From Citrus sinensis (Eukaryota > Streptophyta > Magnoliopsida > Sapindales > Rutaceae): a DNA stretch of 64,000 nt. Below, one piece after another: positions 59,111-64,000 of this stretch. The translations under genes and the position numbers were made by a program. The stretch covers positions 17,155,501 through 17,219,500 of the forward strand of contig NC_068556.1 of the NCBI RefSeq assembly GCF_022201045.2, read 5' to 3'. The notes under the pieces were generated by a model. The model was not told the DNA's origin. It ran no database searches and worked only from the letters and a program-made list of their open reading frames with translations. Every line of letters starts with the position of its first letter. Position 1 is the stretch's first letter.

Positions 59111-60219
59111 TATACACTACCTTTCCTTCGATGTTTGGATGAGGACGACGCAGATTACGTACTGAGAGAAGTACATGAAGGAATTTACGGAAATCATTCT
59201 GGTGGGAGATTCTTGGCCCATAAGGTTCTAAGGCAGGGATATTTCTAGCCGAAAATGCACCAGGATGCGCAAGGGAAGACCAGGAGCTGTGTAAGCTGCC
59301 AGAGTTTTGCAAGTTTCTCCAACCAACCATCAGAGAAGCTCACCTCCATGGCCTCCCCTTGGCCATTTGCTCAATGGGGAATTGATCTGATCGGCCCGTT
59401 GCCAAAGGGACGAGGAGCAGCAACACATGCAATAGTTGCTATAGACTACTTCACGAAGTGGATAGAGGTAGAAGCCTTTAGCAGGATCACAGAGAAGAAA
59501 ACAACAGACTTTGTGTGGAGAAACCTGGTCTGTCGATATGGGATCCCATATGCCTTGGTAACGGATAATGGCAGGCAGTTCGATAATCACAGCTTCAGGG
59601 ATTTCTGCCAGAACCTAGGGATAGAGCTGAAGTATTGCTCGCCTGCTCACACTCAATCGAATGGACAAGTAGAAGCAGCCAATAAGACCATCAAGAGGCT
59701 TTTGAAAACCAGGCTTGGGGCAAAAAAGGGTGCATGGGTTGATGAGCTGTCAGGTGTTCTATGGGCATACAGGACAACCCATAAGACAGCAATTGGGGAG
59801 ACACCGTTTGCCTTGGCCTTCGGACATGAAGCGGTCGTACCAGTCGAGATATTAACGACCACGAACCGGACAGAACATTTCAATGAACAGGAGAACAACG
59901 AGCAGATGTGCCTGAATCTAGATATGCTAATGGAAAAGAGGGAGCAAGCAGCAGAACGATCAGCCATTTACCAGCAAAGGGTTGCTCGTTATTATAACCA
60001 GAAAGTGAATGTACGGCAATTTCAGGTCGGAGACGGGTACTGAGAAGAGTGAATCAGAGCACCAAAGACTCGACTCAAGGAGTTCTGGGACCGAACTGGG
60101 AAGGGCCATATAGGGTCAAGCAGATAGTGGGACCCGGAGCTTACAAGCTGGTTCACACGGACGGCCACAAGGTGAAACGCCCATGGAACGCAGTACACCT
60201 CCAAAAATACTTCCAGTAA
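59111..60219 (+). pseudogene. Tat integrase
   Basis: The zinc-binding part (HEGIYGNHSGG ... CVSCQ) is interrupted by TAG at 59246-59248, where a Trp is expected. The catalytic core keeps all three acidic residues, in WGIDLIGPLPKG, VTDNGRQFDN and SNGQVEAANK. At about 60040 the frame shifts, and the C-terminal domain continues in another frame (WEGPYRVKQIVGPGAYKL) to TAA at 60217-60219. Confidence 0.87.
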
Positions 60220-60360
60220 GACTTATTCACATATTAAAGCTATTTCTGCCCGTGCTCGTTGTCTTTTATTTTTTATGTCAAAACAATTTCATGTAAGATT
60301 TAATCCTGCAATTAATGGAACGTTGAGGAATTTCATTCACTTGAAACTGTGAAAAATTCT

Positions 60361-61140
60361 AAGGCATGCAAAGGCTCACCAAGTCTCAAAGCTTGTTTTA
60401 TGGCGAGACAGAAGCCAAGCGTGCCAGGATCTGCTCGACCGCACGAAGGCGAGCAGAATCCCAAGCATTGAAGAATTTTCTAAGGCATGCAAAGGCTTAC
60501 CAAGTCTCAAAGCCTGTTTTATGGCGAGACAGAAGCCAAGCGTGCCAGGATCTGCTCGACCGCACGAAGGCGAGCAGAATCCCAAGCATCGAAATATTTT
60601 CTAAGGCATGCAAAGGCTCACCAAGTCTCAAAGCCTGTTTTATGGCGAGACAGAAGCCAAGCGTGCCAGGATCTGCTCGACCGCACGAAGGCGAGCAGAA
60701 TCCCCAAGCATCGAAATATTTTCTAAGGCATGCGAAGGCTCACCAAGTCTCAAAGCCTGTTTTATGGCGAGACAGAAGCCAAGCGTACCAGGATCTGCTC
60801 GACCACGCGAAGGCGAGCAGAATCCCCAAGCATCGAAATATTTTCTAAGGCATGCAAAGGCTCACCGAGTCTTAAAGCCTATTTATGGCGAGACCAGAAG
60901 CCAAGCATGCCAAGATCTGCTCGACCACGCGAAGGCGAGCAGAATCCCCAAGCATCGAAATATTTTCAAAGGCATGTGAAGGCTCACTAAGTCTCAAAGC
61001 CTGTTTATGGCGAGACCGGAAGCCAAGCATGCCAGGATTTACTCGACCGAGCAAAGGCGAGCAGAATCCCAAGTCATGTAGCAAGACCATATGCTAAGCC
61101 AGAGCCTGTTCGACCAAGCGAAGGCGAGCAGACTCTCAAA
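60361..61140 (+). repeat. Tandem array, 121-122 bp unit, about 6.4 copies
   Basis: Units start with AAGGCATGCAAAGGCT at 60361, 60482, 60603, 60725, 60847 and about 60968, and a partial, diverged unit ends at 61140. Neighbouring units are nearly identical on the left and diverge to the right. Each unit has GGCGAGACAGAAGCCAAGCG and CTGCTCGACC...GGCGAGCAGA, the latter able to pair as a short stem. It lies between pol and the antisense ORF, where Tat elements often hold expandable repeats. Confidence 0.93.
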
Positions 61141-61245
61141 CGTAAAAATAACTTGTGAATACAAATGCAAGAAAGTAATCAAAAATAGTTTTCATTAATT
61201 TATCAATAGCCAACAAAGCTGTCCATTACAACACAAGAAACATGT

Positions 61246-62379
61246 TCAAGAAGATGGCAGATCAGTTAGCCGAGCAGCATCGGTTGGTTGGACCTCCTCA
61301 GGTGCAGGGGGTATCACCAGTGTGTCTGGGGGGGTGCTCGCCTCGCCAACATCAGCAGGGATTGCACGAGGATGAGAGTTTTCCTCATCAATCACGATTG
61401 GCTCTACCCCTTCGGCATCTTCCTTGGCCGCCTCCTCGTCCATGTGTTGAGCAACACCAGCTGCAAGGTCATCCATCTTTAGATCAGGATGCTGCTTCCC
61501 GAGGACGGCCATGATGCAACGATAGGAATGCCGAAGTCCCTGGTCGTACTGGTTGTCGGCTTAATTCTCTAAGTTCTCGACCTGAACTCGGTGGGAATCG
61601 CGGAGAGATTCGAGCTGAGCCTCATACATAGCCTTCTGCCTTTGAAGATCCTCCTTGACCTTGGTCAGCTCTTCCTCGAAGGTAATGGCTTTTGCTTGAG
61701 TAAGAGATTCTTGCTCTATCAGCTTCAGGTTCTCGACATTCAGCTCCCCTACTTTCTTCTCGGCATCGTCAGCTCTGGTCATCGCCGACTGAATGTCCTC
61801 CTTCATCTTCCTGTCATAACGGCCAACCTTGGCCTTATAGTAGGTGGTCATACAGCTGAGATGGAAAGCGCTATACTGCATGGCTCCCACCAGCTCGCCT
61901 AAGGTGCAGCCATCAAAGTCCTCCAGGTCCTTCTTGCTCACGAGTTTGGAAAGCTCGTTGAGATATGGGGCCAAGTGTTCTGCTTGGCTGTCAGATAAAC
62001 GAGATCTAGGTCCGACAGGAGGAGAAGAGGAAGCAGGATCAGTGGCTGCTCTACTAGTTTCTCCGACTTTGGCAGGAAGAGGAGGTAGAGTCTTCAAGGG
62101 AGGAACTTGTTGCACAATGTTAACCCGCTTCGCAGTGGGAGCGTCCTTGCTCTGGTCCCTCTTCGCAGTTTGAGGTCGAGGACGCTTCCGAGTCAGAGCC
62201 TCAATCACAACATCCTCCATCTTATGGCCGGGGGACACCAAACAAGACTCGAGTAGGTTATAAGTAGTTATCAGCTCTCGGCTCGAGCAAGAATTGACTA
62301 GTACAGCCTCGATCCGTTTGAGCTGGTCAGGTTTGAGCGGAAAGTGAACACCCCAAGAACTTGCAACACAAACAGACAC
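61246..62379 (-). pseudogene. Antisense extra ORF of the Tat element, C-terminal part
   Basis: Read on the minus strand from about 62379. A basic Pro-rich linker with KRPRPQTAKRDQ is followed by a long coiled coil (YDRKMKEDIQSAMTRADDAE and onward), then an acidic Pro-rich tail ending at 61246. One in-frame TAA at 61561-61563 splits it; the frame is the same on both sides. It continues the protein begun at 63294, probably after an intron of about 60 nt or a frame change between 62443 and 62379. Confidence 0.7.
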
Positions 62380-62442
62380 TTGGTTAGAGACAAATCAGTA
62401 AAGCGAGAACAATTTTGGATACAAGACATCTAAAGCGAGCAG

Positions 62443-63294
62443 TCAACCTGGGACCGTGAAACGGGGTGGGACGCGATAGTCCTTTCCGTCTATTTGTGCA
62501 ACTTGACCCCAAGTACCCCCAACAAAAAGGAATTTCCTCTTCCAAGTCCCACTTCCACCAGTTGGAAGATCAGTTATGGGTTTCCTGCTCTTGGTACTAG
62601 ATTGGAAGTAGTACCAGCCGGCATCTTTGGGGCTGCTCTTTAGCTGGTACAGGTGCTTCACCTCATCAACCGTGGGCTCGCTTTGGCAACATCTGTCCCA
62701 CAATATGAACAGACTAGAGAGCACTCTCCACCCGTTGGGATTCAGCTGACCAGGAGCCAGATTTAGCCCGTTAAGTATCTGGGCAAAGTAGGGTTGCAAG
62801 GGACACCTCAGCCCATACTTAAAGCTCTCCAGAAACAAGGTAACGTATCCCCTAGGAGGCCGGCTAGGTGTATCCTTTTTTCCTGGGATCTTAAGAGATA
62901 TTTCACCAGGAATACTATACCTAAGTCGGAGGTCATTGAGCTCGTCAAATGTGGTCGTGCACGTCATGTAATCAATGGCATAATCCCGCGACAAGGCTCT
63001 ACCTCCTACTGTACTCCGCCCTTCTGGTTGTAATGTTCCTGATGGGGACGCCTCACCAGAATCACCTTCCCCATCCCCACTCAAGGTGTTTTCTGAATCG
63101 GAAGATCCCTCCTCACCACTATTTCCGCTTGAGGAGGTTGTTTGGGGGGACATCCTCGTAGCGCTAGTACCAACACCAGACCTAATGGGTTCTAAGGGGA
63201 TCCCGGGGTCAAAGGCAGGATCGGTGAGCAGATTAGGTAAGAAATCTAGCCCGTCGTCATCAATCTCAACGACTTTCTCTTTACCTTTCGACAT
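62443..63294 (-). CDS. Antisense extra ORF of the Tat element, N-terminal part (283 aa open)
   Basis: Starts MSKGKEKVVEIDDDGLDF, is Ser/Gly/Glu-rich to about residue 90, then folds into a globular region with LRLRYSIPGEISLKIPGKKD, GYVTLFLESFKYGLRCPLQP and NPNGWRVLSSLFILWDRC. This matches the plant family annotated as 'putative gypsy type transposon' proteins, found as extra ORFs in Tat elements. Function is unknown; it is coded against gag-pol and would need its own promoter, perhaps near or within the 3' LTR. The globular half is undamaged, in contrast with pol. Confidence 0.75.
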   Translation of the reverse strand: MSKGKEKVVEIDDDGLDFLPNLLTDPAFDPGIPLEPIRSGVGTSATRMSPQTTSSSGNSGEEGSSDSENTLSGDGEGDSGEASPSGTLQPEGRSTVGGRALSRDYAIDYMTCTTTFDELNDLRLRYSIPGEISLKIPGKKDTPSRPPRGYVTLFLESFKYGLRCPLQPYFAQILNGLNLAPGQLNPNGWRVLSSLFILWDRCCQSEPTVDEVKHLYQLKSSPKDAGWYYFQSSTKSRKPITDLPTGGSGTWKRKFLFVGGTWGQVAQIDGKDYRVPPRFTVPG

Positions 63295-63744
63295 TCCCTA
63301 AGCAATAACCAGAACACCACCAACTACTACCTAAGCAAAGCAAAGAGAAAAGAAATTATCTACAGCTATCCGAGATCGATGAGATAGAAGTAATACCTGA
63401 AGTAGTGGTTCAGTCGGAGAAGGACAGGGATGGAGGCTTTTATGCCGGAGCTTCTTTGCCAGAGAGAGACAGGGAACGAGATGGAGAAAACGACAAATTT
63501 TCCTTTAAGAGAAGGTTGTGGGTTTTCCTAATGGAGAGTGAACTCTTGGGTTGCCGGCATTTAACAGCACCGAATCCCAAGGGTCTCGTAATCGTTGGTT
63601 TGAAATTCAAATAGAGGGGTAGATTTCCGCCACATCAACTCGTCCGTAATTAAATACGACACGACTCTTGGCAGCCTTTTTCCTATCCCGCGCAAGCAAG
63701 GACTGTCAAGTTTCTACTGTCGACTTACTGCGTTACCCAACACC

Positions 63745-63765
63745 AGAAACTGGGGGACCGGTGTT
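63745..63765 (+). other. Tat polypurine tract region
   Basis: CAGAAACTGGGGGACCGGTG lies directly before the 3' LTR and includes the G-run expected for plus-strand priming. Confidence 0.6.
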
Positions 63766-64000
63766 TGTGGGATATGCTTCGACGAAGACCAGCAGTGATG
63801 AGCAGACATCTGATAACAGGGTTCCTCAAGCAGGTATATCTTGTAAGAGTTTGGTATCCGGGGGAGCAGGAGCAGGAATATCTTGCTCATCCACGAGCAC
63901 GTAATCCACGAGGCCAATCTCCTATTGGAAGCATAGAGCCATTCCTGCTTCATTCCTGCTAAGGGTTGAGTCGAGGAGACCCGGTCAACGACAGTTGGCG
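63766..64000 (+). repeat. Tat 3' LTR, first 235 bp
   Basis: Aligns without gaps to 53831-54065 with 9 differences. The rest lies beyond the window. Confidence 0.92.

Larger units (their letters stand above)
53831..64000 (+). mobile_element. Tat-lineage Ty3/gypsy retrotransposon, right LTR cut by window end
   Basis: 5' LTR 53831-54512, interior 54513-63765, and the first 235 bp of the 3' LTR from 63766. The order is PBS, gag, protease, RT, RNase H, a second RNase H-like domain, integrase, a 121-bp tandem repeat array, a long antisense ORF, polypurine tract and LTR. A dual RNase H, a 3' array and an antisense extra ORF are known marks of the Tat clade. Comparing the two LTRs over the 235 bp available gives 9 substitutions (7 transitions), about 3.8%. 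gag and pol have several stops and at least two frameshifts, so this copy is non-autonomous. The left 5 bp TTGTT is the candidate target duplication; its partner is outside the window. Confidence 0.92.

Noticed and set aside
60366..61097. Overlapping open frames across the 121-bp repeats, giving a repetitive 'protein'
   Set aside because: They arise because the repeat unit length and composition keep a frame open. No start context or known domain, and the frame changes with the 122-bp units.
60361..61140. Regular repeats resembling a CRISPR array
   Set aside because: Units are continuous 121-bp tandem copies without unique spacers, in a eukaryotic retrotransposon.

Overview
This window is plant nuclear DNA, almost certainly from a woody eudicot. 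A Citrus-like genome is my best guess: the NB-ARC fragment resembles a citrus resistance-gene family I remember, but I could not check this. The evidence for a plant is spliced genes with plastid or mitochondrial targeting peptides, an AP2/ERF repressor, a PPR protein, plant-specific LTR retrotransposon lineages (Athila and Tat) and many small DNA transposons in AT-rich spacers.

Six host genes look intact. In order they are plastid ribosomal protein bS20c (1419-3752, +, 3 exons), a P-class PPR protein (24637-26274, -), an ERF4-type EAR-motif repressor (29380-30006, +), a Yippee-like zinc protein (35446-38453, +, 5 exons), an Arg/Ser/Lys-rich nuclear protein (40440-42602, +, 3 exons) and a PrmA-type ribosomal protein L11 methyltransferase (43703-46357, -, 7 exons). 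From memory, bS20c-PPR-ERF4 matches Arabidopsis At3g15190-15210, and Yippee-basic protein-PrmA matches At5g53940-53920. The window would therefore join two conserved blocks. A small secreted cysteine-rich peptide gene (50906-51254, +) lies at the end of a locally duplicated region.

Mobile DNA fills the rest. Between bS20c and the PPR gene are a perfect hAT-type element (241-1117), a long-inverted-repeat element (4335-4969), a gag-only LTR element (5928-7681, -), a complete 12.2 kb Athila element with 5-bp target duplications (7987-20231, -) and a dead PIF/Harbinger transposase. There is also a broken copy of bS20c exon 1 split by a 153-bp MITE with a 9-bp target duplication. The right end is a Tat-lineage Ty3/gypsy element (53831 to past 64000, +) inserted in an already broken NB-ARC resistance gene. 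It carries dual RNase H domains, a 121-bp tandem repeat and a long antisense ORF, and its second LTR runs off the window.

The most unusual feature is an intact, intronless 227-codon LOG-family (cytokinin riboside monophosphate phosphoribohydrolase) gene inside the Athila element, between pol and the 3' LTR, in the same orientation as gag-pol. Its signature motif is changed at key positions, including the catalytic Glu. Next to it is a second segment of unrecognised coding-like sequence. The second most unusual is the region 46358-51254, where copies of the PrmA 5' flank and of the cysteine-rich gene's upstream region form two ~1.9 kb tandem units.
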